NCBI RefSeq assembly: GCF_001557235.1
Contig: NZ_LSJI01000266.1
Location: 1 to 64,000 of the forward strand
Reading direction: 5' to 3'
Length of the DNA: 64,000 nt
Source: Phenylobacterium sp. CCH9-H3
Lineage (GTDB): Bacteria > Pseudomonadota > Alphaproteobacteria > Caulobacterales > Caulobacteraceae
In this document: positions 15,657 to 23,703 of the stretch, piece after piece
Position numbering within the stretch: position 1 is the stretch's first letter
Layout of the letters: the number at the start of each line of letters is the position of its first letter
Notes under the pieces: generated by a model
The model's database searches: none
What the model was told of the DNA's origin: nothing
Seen by the model: only the letters and a program-made list of their open reading frames with translations
Translations under genes and position numbers: made by a program

Positions 15657-16643
15657 TTAGTACCCGCCGACGATCGGCAGAATCTCGCCGGTGATGTAGC
15701 TGGAGGTCTGCGGCGACGCCAGGAACACGAAGGCCGGCGCGATCTCCTCCGGTTGGGCCGGGCGGCCCATAGGCGTCTTGGCGCCGAACTGCTGAAGCTC
15801 CTTCCCCGCCTTGTCCGCAGGGTTGAGCGGCGTCCAGACGGGGCCGGGAGCCACGGCGTTGACCCGCACGCCCTTCTTGATCAGCGAACCGGCGAGCGAT
15901 CGTGTGAAGGCGTGAATCCCGCCCTTGGTCATCGAATAGTCGAGCAGGTCCTTCGAGCCCTCGAGCCCGGTGACCGAGCCGGTGTTGATGATCGCCGAGC
16001 CGGGTTTCAGGTGGGGCGTGGCGGCCTTGGCCATGTTGAAATAGCCGTAGAGGTTGGTTTTCAGCGTGCGGTCGAAGTGCTCGTACGTCAGGTCCTCGAT
16101 GGACTGGGCATGCTCCTGGAAGGCGGCGTTGTTCACCAGGATGTCGAGACCGCCCAGGGCTTCGATCGTCCGTGCGACGGCGGCCTCCGCGTACTTGGGA
16201 TCGGCTACATCTCCGGGGATGAGGATCGCCTTGCGGCCCTCCTTCTCCACGGCCGCCTTCGTGGCCTCGGCGTCCTCGGTCTCCTCGAGATAGGCGATCG
16301 CCACGTCGCAGCCTTCCCGGGCGAACAGGACGGCCACAGCCCGGCCGATGCCGGAGTCGCCGCCGGTGATCAGCGCGACCTTGTCCTTGAGCTTTTCGGA
16401 GCCCTTGTAGAACGGGGCCTCCCACATCGGCTTCAGGGTGAGGTTGGCCTCTACGCCCGGCTTCTCGAGGTGCTTCTGAGGGAGCGGTGGGACGGGATAG
16501 GCGCGGGCGCCCGTCTGGGGCGGGGCTTCGTCGCCGTCGTCGAAGGACCGCTTCTCCTTCGCCTCGACCTCCTTCTGGATCTTCCGCTCGTCGTCGGCCA
16601 CGCGCTCGGCGCGGTCCTCGAAGCCTTGCTGGACGCCGGACAT
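15657..16643 (-). CDS. Stress-type short-chain dehydrogenase (YghA/YdaD-like)
   Basis: The 328-residue product has an N-terminal ~85-residue extension, charged then Pro-rich (PPLPQKHLEKPG), typical of the YghA/general-stress SDR subgroup. The Rossmann motif TGGDSGIG is at residues 93-100, NNA at 171-173, the catalytic Ser near 223, and YSMTK with Y236 and K240. It is a cytoplasmic NAD(P)-dependent oxidoreductase of unknown substrate. A strong AGGAG lies 6 bases before the ATG. The kinase gene follows closely on the same strand. Confidence 0.88.
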   Translation of the reverse strand: MSGVQQGFEDRAERVADDERKIQKEVEAKEKRSFDDGDEAPPQTGARAYPVPPLPQKHLEKPGVEANLTLKPMWEAPFYKGSEKLKDKVALITGGDSGIGRAVAVLFAREGCDVAIAYLEETEDAEATKAAVEKEGRKAILIPGDVADPKYAEAAVARTIEALGGLDILVNNAAFQEHAQSIEDLTYEHFDRTLKTNLYGYFNMAKAATPHLKPGSAIINTGSVTGLEGSKDLLDYSMTKGGIHAFTRSLAGSLIKKGVRVNAVAPGPVWTPLNPADKAGKELQQFGAKTPMGRPAQPEEIAPAFVFLASPQTSSYITGEILPIVGGY

Positions 16644-16698
16644 GACGCTCTCCTTCCTTGCTTGGCCAGCAAGCGCGGGAGGGCCCGGCAGGTTCCGC

Positions 16699-17862
16699 TC
16701 AGTCGGCGAGTTTGCCGTAGGCGTCCAGGCCGCGGCGTAGGTCGGCGATCAGGTCTTCGGGCGCCTCAAGGCCGACGTGCAGGCGCATCAGGGGGCCGCC
16801 ATAGTCCGTTGCGAACCGCCGGACGTGCAGCTGCGGGTCGCAGGATATGGCCAGACTCTCGAACCCGCCCCAGGAGAAGCCCAGTCCGAACAGCTTGAGC
16901 GCGTCGAGGAAGGCGTTGACCGCCGCCTCGGGCGCAGGGCGCAAGACGAAGCCGAACAGGCCGCAGGCGCCCGTGAAGTCGCGGGCCCACAGCCCATGGT
17001 CGGGAAAGTTCGGCAGAGCTGGGTGCAGGACTTGGCGGACCTCGGGCTGGTCGCCCAGCCAGCGGGCGACCGCAAGGCCGCTCTCGCCGTGGCGGGCCAT
17101 GCGGGTGGGCAGGGTGCGAAGGCCGCGGAGGATGGCGTAGGCCTCCTCGCCGGAGACGGCCCAGCCCATGTGATGGACCCCATCGGCCAGCTTGCGCACC
17201 AGGGCGGGGTCGCGGGCGGCCACGGACCCCATGAACACGTCCGAATGACCTCCCACGTATTTCGTCAGCGCCTGGATCGACAGGTCGACGCCGTGGGCGA
17301 GCGGCTTGAACAGGAGGCCCGCCGCCCAAGTGTTGTCGATGGCGGTCAGGATGCCCCGCTCGCGCGCCAGTTCTGCGATGCGGGGGACGTCCTGCATCTC
17401 GAATGAGAGCGACCCGGGACTTTCCAAAAGGATCAGCCGCACCGCATCGGAAGCCGTGGCGACGAGGGTTTGCGGCGGCGTGTGCGGATCGAAGTAGCTT
17501 ACCGTCACGCCGAACCGCTTCAGCACGTGGTCGCAGAACCGGCGGACCGGCTTGTAGACGTTGTCGACGACCAGGATCTCGTCGCCGGCCTTCAGCAGCG
17601 CCATGAGCGCGCCCGAGATCGCCGCGATGCCCGACGGATAGAGCGAAACGCCCACCGCGCCTTCCAGGACGGCCAAGGCCTCCTGCAGGCAGGCCTGGGC
17701 CGCCAGGCCACCGCGGCCATAGGTCAGGTGGTTGGCGTCGTCGTACAGCGCCTCCGCATTGGGCAAGAGGACGGTCGAACCCTTCTGGATCGGCGGCCCG
17801 ACGGTCTTGGCCAGCGCGCCGCCGGTCTTGCCGGCGTGGATCAGGCGGGTCTCATCCGACAT
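16699..17862 (-). CDS. metC: Cystathionine beta-lyase MetC (PLP)
   Basis: It cleaves cystathionine to homocysteine, pyruvate and ammonia. The 387-residue product belongs to the Cys/Met metabolism PLP family: TYGRGG (about residue 48), SLYPSGIAAISGALMALL, the cofactor Asp in AIDNTWAAG, and the Schiff-base Lys K201 in QALTKYVGGHSDVF. VHHMGWAVSGEEAYAILRGLRTLPTR fits beta-lyases better than gamma-synthases. The ATG at 17862 is used because the family N-terminus (MSDETRLIHAG) starts there. It is divergent from an amino-acid-binding lipoprotein gene. Confidence 0.9.
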   Translation of the reverse strand: MSDETRLIHAGKTGGALAKTVGPPIQKGSTVLLPNAEALYDDANHLTYGRGGLAAQACLQEALAVLEGAVGVSLYPSGIAAISGALMALLKAGDEILVVDNVYKPVRRFCDHVLKRFGVTVSYFDPHTPPQTLVATASDAVRLILLESPGSLSFEMQDVPRIAELARERGILTAIDNTWAAGLLFKPLAHGVDLSIQALTKYVGGHSDVFMGSVAARDPALVRKLADGVHHMGWAVSGEEAYAILRGLRTLPTRMARHGESGLAVARWLGDQPEVRQVLHPALPNFPDHGLWARDFTGACGLFGFVLRPAPEAAVNAFLDALKLFGLGFSWGGFESLAISCDPQLHVRRFATDYGGPLMRLHVGLEAPEDLIADLRRGLDAYGKLAD

Positions 17863-17893
17863 GCGGGGTTGCGGGTCCGGGCGACGCTGGCGA

Positions 17894-17909
17894 AAGTGCC
17901 AAGGCACTT
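17894..17909. promoter_or_regulatory. Palindrome between divergent metC and a solute-binding protein gene
   Basis: AAGTGCC-AA-GGCACTT is a perfect 7-2-7 inverted repeat placed in the 84-base gap, 32 bases from the metC start and 38 from the binding-protein start. This position suits an operator shared by both promoters. Which regulator binds is unknown. Confidence 0.45.
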
Positions 17910-17946
17910 AGAGCCCCAAGCCCTTCAGCGTTTCAAGGGAGCAGCG

Positions 17947-19050
17947 ATGATCCGGCGCCTCACGGCGATCGCGGCGGCGATAGCGTTCCTGAGCGCGTGC
18001 AGCCGGCCGCCCACCCCGGAGGCAAAGGCGCCGGAGGCTGAGCCGGTGGCCAAGATCCGCTCGGCGCAGGCCGGATACGAGCCGGCGGAAAGCCCGACGC
18101 TGAAGGCGGTGAAGGCGCGCGGCTATGTGGCTTGCGGCGTTCATGAGGGCCTGCCGGGCTTCGCCCTTCGGGACGCCCGCGGCGCTTGGCGGGGCTTCGA
18201 CGTCGACATCTGCCGCGCCGTGGCGGCCGCGACGCTGGGCGACGCGACCAAGGTGCGGTTCACCGTCGTCGGCGCCCAGGATCGCTTCGGCGCCCTGCAG
18301 AAGGGCCAGTTGGATCTGCTGTCGCGCAACACCTCCCAGACCTTCGCGCGCGAGGTCGGGCTGGGGGTGACCTTTCCGGTCGTGACCTACTACGACGGCC
18401 AAGGATTCCTCGCGCCACGGTCGATGAGCCTGACCAGCGCCGAGGAGTTGAACGGCGCCCGGGTCTGCGTGCAGGAGGGCACGGCCAGCGCGGGCAACGT
18501 CGAGGACTATTTTCGCGTCCGCGGGCTGAAGTATCGCCCCGTGATGGCCGCCACCGAGGAGAAGGCGCGCCAGCTGTACGAGGCCGAGAGCTGCGACGTC
18601 TTCACCGCGGACATCTCGGCGCTGGCGGCCTCGCGCTCGCTGCTGAGCAACCCCAACGGCCATGTGATCCTGCCCGATGTGATCTCGAAGGAGCCGCTCG
18701 GGCCCGTGGTGCGCCAGGACGATCCCGTATGGGCCGATATCGTGCGCTGGACAGTCTATGCGACGCTGCTGGGCGAGGAACTGGGCCTGAGCGCGCGCAC
18801 GGTGGAACAGGCCCGTGAGACCGCCACCGACCCCGAGACGCGTCGGCTGTTGGGCGTGGAGGGCGACCTCGGCGCCCTGCTGGGGCTGAAGGCCGATTGG
18901 GCGTTCCAGGTGATCCGGCAGGTGGGCGCCTATCACGAGATCTTCCGCCGCGACCTGGGTCAGGACTCGGCCCTGCGCCTGGACCGCGGCCTGAACGCTC
19001 TGTGGAACGCGCCGGCCCCCGGGCTCATGTACGCGCCGCCCATGCGGTGA
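17947..19050 (+). CDS. Amino-acid ABC transporter substrate-binding lipoprotein (AapJ/GltI-like)
   Basis: The 367-residue product has lipobox LSAC with Cys18 (IAFLSACSRPPTP), so it is probably lipid-anchored in the periplasm. The solute-binding core begins near residue 57 (LKAVKARGYVACGVHEGLPGF), followed by GAWRGFDVDICRAVAAATLGD, LQKGQLDLLSRNTSQTF and VCVQEGTASAGNVEDYF, as in general L-amino-acid binding proteins. No permease or ATPase gene is nearby, so it is an orphan. The gene is divergent from metC. Confidence 0.88.
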   Translation: MIRRLTAIAAAIAFLSACSRPPTPEAKAPEAEPVAKIRSAQAGYEPAESPTLKAVKARGYVACGVHEGLPGFALRDARGAWRGFDVDICRAVAAATLGDATKVRFTVVGAQDRFGALQKGQLDLLSRNTSQTFAREVGLGVTFPVVTYYDGQGFLAPRSMSLTSAEELNGARVCVQEGTASAGNVEDYFRVRGLKYRPVMAATEEKARQLYEAESCDVFTADISALAASRSLLSNPNGHVILPDVISKEPLGPVVRQDDPVWADIVRWTVYATLLGEELGLSARTVEQARETATDPETRRLLGVEGDLGALLGLKADWAFQVIRQVGAYHEIFRRDLGQDSALRLDRGLNALWNAPAPGLMYAPPMR

Positions 19051-19057
19051 GGGGCCG

Positions 19058-19555
19058 CTAAAGCTCCATCAGCATGGCGCAGCGGTCGTGGAGTCCCTTG
19101 GCGGCCTCGTAGGCGAGCGCCTGGCGGAGGCTGGCGGGCGCGTCCTGCGGGTCCCATTCGCGGAAGCCGAACGAGGCGTAGAAGGGGGCGTTCCAGGGCA
19201 CGTTGCGGAAGGTGGTCAGGCTGAGGGCGGTGAGCCCGTGCGCCCGGCCGTAGGCGGCTGCGGTCTCGAGCAACTGGCGGCCTACACCCTTGCCCTGGTG
19301 CTCGCGAAGGACGTCCACCTCGTCGATGTGCAGGCGCTGGCCATCGACGCGGCCGGCCAGGTAGCCAACGGGGCCGTCCTCGATCTCGGCGACCCAGAGC
19401 GTGCCCGCGGCCAGGTGGGGGCGCCAGGCGTCGACCGGGGAGGCGTCGGAGAACAGCCAGGCGGGGACATCACGCCCCTCGAACGCGGCGGCGGCCGAGC
19501 GTTCGATCTGGGGCAGGTGCGGCAGGTCGCTCTCTCGGGCCAGGCGGATCTGGAT
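19058..19555 (-). CDS. GNAT N-acetyltransferase, start codon unclear
   Basis: The coding pattern runs from about 19555 to the TAG at 19058, about 165 residues. The start of the fold is recognisable (IRLARESDLPHLPQIERSAAAAF), followed by TLWVAEIEDGPVGYLAG, the acetyl-CoA loop REHQGKGVGRQLL and SFGFREWDPQ. No ATG, GTG or TTG exists between the upstream TGA (19561-19559) and a GTG at 19318, which lies too far inside the domain. An AGGAG sits 8 bases before an ATC codon at 19555. The reading frame is the same as that of the preceding sulfurtransferase gene, separated only by the TGA and one Pro codon. Start annotation is therefore tentative; acceptor unknown. Confidence 0.7.
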   Translation of the reverse strand: MQIRLARESDLPHLPQIERSAAAAFEGRDVPAWLFSDASPVDAWRPHLAAGTLWVAEIEDGPVGYLAGRVDGQRLHIDEVDVLREHQGKGVGRQLLETAAAYGRAHGLTALSLTTFRNVPWNAPFYASFGFREWDPQDAPASLRQALAYEAAKGLHDRCAMLMEL

Positions 19556-19558
19556 GGG

Positions 19559-20401
19559 TCAGGCTCCTGTGACCACGGCGGTGTCGGGTCGGCCGCCCCA
19601 CTCGGTCCACGAGCCATCGTAGACCGCCACGTCGAACCGCCCCAGCCGCGCCAGAGCCAGGGCCAGCACCGAGGCGGTGACTCCGGAACCGCAGGTGGTG
19701 ACGATGGGGCGGGCCAGATCGATGTGCGCAAAGACCGGCCGCAGCTCGGCCGCGGACTTTAGTGTGCCGTCGGGGTTCACGACCTGGTCGAAGGGCAGGT
19801 TCAGCGCGCCGGGCATATGGCCGGAGCGGAGGCTGGCGCGGGGCTCCGGCGCCTCGCCGCGGAAGCGGCCGGCCGACCGGGCGTCGACCACCTGGGCCGA
19901 GTTGTCGGCCAGCACGCCCGCGACGGCGTCCAGGTCCTTCACGAGGCTGGCGTCCGCGCGGGGGGCGACGGCGACGGGCGAGGGGTTCGGGACAGCCGTC
20001 GCCACGGGACGCCCCTCGGCGCGCCACGCCTTCAGCCCGCCGTCGAGAACGAAGACGTCCGCATAGCCCATGGCGCGCAGGGTCCACCACACGCGCGGCG
20101 CCGAGTAGATGCCGTGGGCGTCGTAGACGACGATGGTGGAGTCCCGCCCCAGCTCCAACGCTCCGGCCGCGTCGGCGAACGCCTCGGGCGTCGGCAGCAT
20201 GTGCGGAAGGTCTGTGGTCGGGTCGGCGATGGCGTTGATGTCGAAGAACACCGCGCCGGGGATGTGGCCGGCCAAGTAGCTGTCGCGCCCGTGGCCTGGC
20301 TGGCCCACGAGGGGCAGGGTGGCGTCGACGATCCGAAGGCCCGGGTCTCCCAGCCGCTCGGCCAGCCAGGCGGTGGAGACGAGGGGGTCTATTCCAGCCA
20401 T
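19559..20401 (-). CDS. sseA: 3-mercaptopyruvate sulfurtransferase (two-domain rhodanese)
   Basis: The 280-residue product has two rhodanese domains. The first (about residues 8-130) is inactive, with VVYDAHGIYSAPR. The second (about 155-278) carries the active-site loop TTCGSGVTA with Cys237. The loop form CGSGVTA is that of mercaptopyruvate sulfurtransferases rather than thiosulfate sulfurtransferases. It transfers sulfur from 3-mercaptopyruvate to an acceptor such as cyanide or a thiol. It overlaps cysK by 13 bases, so cysteine synthesis and mercaptopyruvate sulfur transfer are co-expressed. Confidence 0.9.
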   Translation of the reverse strand: MAGIDPLVSTAWLAERLGDPGLRIVDATLPLVGQPGHGRDSYLAGHIPGAVFFDINAIADPTTDLPHMLPTPEAFADAAGALELGRDSTIVVYDAHGIYSAPRVWWTLRAMGYADVFVLDGGLKAWRAEGRPVATAVPNPSPVAVAPRADASLVKDLDAVAGVLADNSAQVVDARSAGRFRGEAPEPRASLRSGHMPGALNLPFDQVVNPDGTLKSAAELRPVFAHIDLARPIVTTCGSGVTASVLALALARLGRFDVAVYDGSWTEWGGRPDTAVVTGA

Positions 20402-21390
20402 GAGGGAACCGGCAGGCCCTTCTCCCGCAGGAACGGCGGGTTGTAGATCTTGGATTGATACCGCTGGCCGTGGTCGCAGAGCACGGTGACGATGGTGTGG
20501 CCCGGGCCCAGGTCCTGGGCCATCCGGATGGCGCCGGCGACGTTGATTCCGGTCGAACCGCCCATGACCAGGCCCTCGAATTCCATCAGGTCGAAAATGG
20601 CCAGCAGCATCTCCTCGTCGGAGATGCGATAGGCGTGGTCGACCGCAAGGTCGGTGAGGTTGGCGGTGATCCGGCCCTGCCCGATGCCCTCGCTGATCGA
20701 ACTGCCCTCGGCCTTCAGCTCGCCGTCGGTGTAATATTTGTAGAGCGCGGCGCCGTGGGGATCGGCCAGGCCGATCTTCACCTTGGGGTTTCGTTCACGC
20801 AGGGCCTGCGCCACGCCGGCCAGCGTGCCGCCCGAGCCGACGGCGCTGATGAAGGCGTCGACCTTGCCCTCGGTCTGCGCCCAGATTTCCGGGCCGGTGC
20901 CCCGGATGTGCGCTTCGCGATTGGCGACATTGTCGAACTGGTTGGCCCAGACCGCGCCGTTCGGCTCCTTTGCGTCAAGTTCTGCGGCCAGACGTCCGGA
21001 ATATTTCACGTAATTCATCTCGTTGGCGTAGGGGACGGCGTCCACCTCGACCAGTTCGGCGCCATAGAGCCGGATGGCGTCCTTCTTCTCCTGGCTCTGG
21101 GTGCGGGGGATGACGATGGTGCATCTATAGCCCAGCGCCTTGCCGACCATGGCCAGGCCGATGCCGGTATTGCCCGCCGTGCCTTCGACGATCCGGCCGC
21201 CGGGCCGCAGCAGCCCCTTCTGCTCGGCGTCGCGCACGATGTAGAGCGCCGCCCGGTCCTTCACCGACTGGCCGGGGTTCATGAACTCCGCCTTGGCGAG
21301 GATCTCGCACCCCGTCATCTCGCTGGCGCGGCGCAGCCGCAGGAGCGGCGTGTTGCCGATGAGGTCGAGGACGGAAGGCGCGACGGTCAT
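20389..21390 (-). CDS. cysK: Cysteine synthase A (O-acetylserine sulfhydrylase)
   Basis: It makes cysteine from O-acetylserine and sulfide. The 333-residue fold-type II PLP enzyme has IGNTPLLRL, PLP Lys K44 in NPGQSVKDRAA, the phosphate-binding EGTAGNTGIG, SAVGSGGTLAGV, and GSTGINVAGAIRMA near the C-terminus. It is the first gene of a run with sseA and the GNAT gene on the same strand. Homologues in this group are sometimes annotated as cystathionine beta-synthase-like, but the length and motifs fit CysK. Confidence 0.92.
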   Translation of the reverse strand: MTVAPSVLDLIGNTPLLRLRRASEMTGCEILAKAEFMNPGQSVKDRAALYIVRDAEQKGLLRPGGRIVEGTAGNTGIGLAMVGKALGYRCTIVIPRTQSQEKKDAIRLYGAELVEVDAVPYANEMNYVKYSGRLAAELDAKEPNGAVWANQFDNVANREAHIRGTGPEIWAQTEGKVDAFISAVGSGGTLAGVAQALRERNPKVKIGLADPHGAALYKYYTDGELKAEGSSISEGIGQGRITANLTDLAVDHAYRISDEEMLLAIFDLMEFEGLVMGGSTGINVAGAIRMAQDLGPGHTIVTVLCDHGQRYQSKIYNPPFLREKGLPVPSWLE

Positions 21391-21435
21391 GGCCGCCTAC
21401 TTAAGGAAGCGCAGCGGCGCAGAACAGGGGCCTGC

Positions 21436-22650
21436 TCAAGCTTTGATGAGGCTGAGCTGCACCACGTCGGTGCGCTCGGTCCGGAATCCGGCCTCGCAAT
21501 AGCTGAGGTAGAAGCGCCAGAGCTTGCGGAAGCGCTCGTCGAAACCCAGGCGGGTGATCTCGTCCCAGGCCGCCTCGAACCGCCGGCCCCACTCGGCGAG
21601 GGTGTCGGCGTAGCAGACTCCGAAGCGGGAGATCGGCCCCCAGGCCAGGCCAGCCCGGTCGGTGGCCGCCTTGAGCCGCTCCTCAGACGGCAGCATGCCG
21701 CCCGGGAAGATGTATTTCTGGATGAAGTCGGGCGTCCGCCTGTAGTGCTCGAAATACTCGTCGCGGATGGTGATGATCTGCAGCCCCGCCTGGCCGCCCG
21801 GCTTCAGACTGTCGCGCACCTTGTCGAAATAGGTGGGCCAGTACCGCTCGCCGACGGCTTCGAACATCTCGATGGACGCCACGCGGTCGAACCGGCCCGC
21901 CACGTCGCGGTAGTCGATCAGCTGGATGTCGGCCTTCTCGTTGAGGCCCTGGCGGAACATCCGCTCCTTGGCGAACTTGAACTGTTCCTCGGAGATGGTG
22001 ATGGCGGTGACCTTGGCGCCCACGTCCTTCGCGGCGAATTCGGCGAAGCCGCCCCAGCCGCAGCCGATCTCGAGAACATGGTGGTCCGGCGCCAGGCCCA
22101 TGCTCTCGCACAGGGTCCGGTACTTGCGCTTCTGGGCGTCGGACAGGGCCTCGCCCGGGCGTTCGAACCGCGCCGCCGAATAGGTCATCGTGGCGTCGAG
22201 CCAGCGGGAATAGAACGCGTTACCCAGGTCGTAGTGAGCCTGGATGTTCTTCTTCGAGCCCGCCCGGCTGTTGTTGCGGCCCAGGGCGTGCTCCAGGACG
22301 TTCAGCGCGGCCATGAACCGCGAGCCGAACGACACCTTCTCGAAGCGCGCGTAGTTCTGCGCCAGCACCTCAAGAAGCACCGACAGGTCGGGCGTGTCCC
22401 ATTCGCCGGCCATGTAGCCTTCGCCAAAGCCGATGGTGCCGTTCGAGATGGTGCGCTTGATGAAGTCGTAGTCGCGCACGACCAGCCGCGCCTCCGGGCC
22501 GGGCTCGCGCCCCTCCAGGCGGATCTCGCGGCCGTCCGGCAGCACGAAGGTCATGACCCCCGTGTTCCAGTTCCGGATGATCGTCCGCGCCGCCGCCCTG
22601 AACACCAGCGGTGTTCCCGACAGGTCCGTCACCGGCGAACCTCCGACCAT
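21436..22650 (-). CDS. cfa: Cyclopropane-fatty-acyl-phospholipid synthase
   Basis: It methylenates unsaturated acyl chains of membrane phospholipids using SAM. The 404-residue product has an N-terminal SCP2-like part, then the SAM-dependent methyltransferase core: NIQAHYDLGNAFYSRWLD, VLEIGCGWGGFAEFA, ASIEMFEAVGERYWPTYF and FIQKYIFPGGMLPS, with FRKLWRFYLSYCEAGFR at the C-terminus. The ATG at 22650 is preceded by AAAGGGG at 7 bases; an upstream GTG at 22656 lies too close to that RBS. Confidence 0.93.
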   Translation of the reverse strand: MVGGSPVTDLSGTPLVFRAAARTIIRNWNTGVMTFVLPDGREIRLEGREPGPEARLVVRDYDFIKRTISNGTIGFGEGYMAGEWDTPDLSVLLEVLAQNYARFEKVSFGSRFMAALNVLEHALGRNNSRAGSKKNIQAHYDLGNAFYSRWLDATMTYSAARFERPGEALSDAQKRKYRTLCESMGLAPDHHVLEIGCGWGGFAEFAAKDVGAKVTAITISEEQFKFAKERMFRQGLNEKADIQLIDYRDVAGRFDRVASIEMFEAVGERYWPTYFDKVRDSLKPGGQAGLQIITIRDEYFEHYRRTPDFIQKYIFPGGMLPSEERLKAATDRAGLAWGPISRFGVCYADTLAEWGRRFEAAWDEITRLGFDERFRKLWRFYLSYCEAGFRTERTDVVQLSLIKA

Positions 22651-22812
22651 TCTCACGCCCCTTTACCCATGCCGAGGATAGCACCGACGGCGTCCTGCGC
22701 TATCGGGCGTGCGGGATGTACGGTCAAGACGCCGGTCGGGACGCGCCGGATTGGGCTTGAGATGGGCGGCGGGTCGGGCGACTAGAGGCGCGAACGCCCC
22801 CAAAGGAGCACC

Positions 22813-23670
22813 ATGGCCACGCTGACGCTCAATCGCTGGAACCTGTCGATCGGCGACGGCCAGCCGCTGGTCGTGATCGCAGGCCTGAACGTGTTCGAGG
22901 ACCTGGACATGGCCCTGGACGTGGGCGGCCGGCTCAAGGCGACCTGCGCCACGCTGGGTCTGCCCTATGTGTTCAAGGCCAGCTTCGACAAGGCGAACCG
23001 CTCCTCGATCCGAAGCTACCGCGGCCCGGGCCTGGCTGAGGGGCTGAGGATGCTGGCCGCCGTGAAGGCGGAGCTGGACGTCCCGATCTGCACCGATCTG
23101 CACGAGGCCGAGCAGGCCGAGCCGGTGGCGGCGGTGGCCGACCTGGTCCAGATCCCCGCCTTCCTGTGCCGCCAGACCGACCTCGTGGTGGCGACGGCCC
23201 GGGCGACGGCCGCAGCGGGCGGATTGCTGCACGTGAAGAAGGGCCAGTTCCTGGCGCCCTGGGACGCGCGCGCCATCGTCGACAAGATCCGCGAGGCGAC
23301 GCCGGGCCGGGAGCTCACCATCCTGTGCGAGCGCGGGGTCTCCTTCGGCTATAACAACCTGGTGGTGGACATGCTGGGGTTGGAGCGGATGAAGGAGCTG
23401 GGCGTGCCGGTCACCATCGACGCCACCCACGCCGTCCAGCTCCCCGGCGCCGACCCGCGGAGTAACAGCGTGGCCACGGGCGGGCGGCGCGAGGGGGTGC
23501 CGGTCATCGCCCGCGCGGCCGTGGCCGCCGGCGCGGACGGGGTGTTCCTGGAGTTCCACCCCGACCCCGACCGGGCCCTCTGCGACGGCCCCAGCGCGCT
23601 GCCGCTCAGCGCCGCCGAAGGGCTCCTGAAGCAACTCAAGGCCATCCACGCGGCCGTCCGCGCGGCTTGA
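22813..23670 (+). CDS. kdsA: 3-deoxy-8-phosphooctulonate synthase KdsA
   Basis: It condenses phosphoenolpyruvate and arabinose 5-phosphate to Kdo-8-phosphate for LPS inner core. The 285-residue product has VVIAGLNVFEDLD with Asn26, the residue that marks metal-independent enzymes. It also has FKASFDKANRSSIRSYRGPG, TDLHEAEQA, VQIPAFLCRQTDLV, LHVKKGQFLAPWD and DATHAVQLPGA. It is followed at a 33-base gap by hldE and hldD, making an LPS heptose/Kdo precursor group. Confidence 0.95.
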   Translation: MATLTLNRWNLSIGDGQPLVVIAGLNVFEDLDMALDVGGRLKATCATLGLPYVFKASFDKANRSSIRSYRGPGLAEGLRMLAAVKAELDVPICTDLHEAEQAEPVAAVADLVQIPAFLCRQTDLVVATARATAAAGGLLHVKKGQFLAPWDARAIVDKIREATPGRELTILCERGVSFGYNNLVVDMLGLERMKELGVPVTIDATHAVQLPGADPRSNSVATGGRREGVPVIARAAVAAGADGVFLEFHPDPDRALCDGPSALPLSAAEGLLKQLKAIHAAVRAA

Positions 23671-23703
23671 CCGACCCGCCAACGCGCCGCACACGCTAGC
23701 GCC

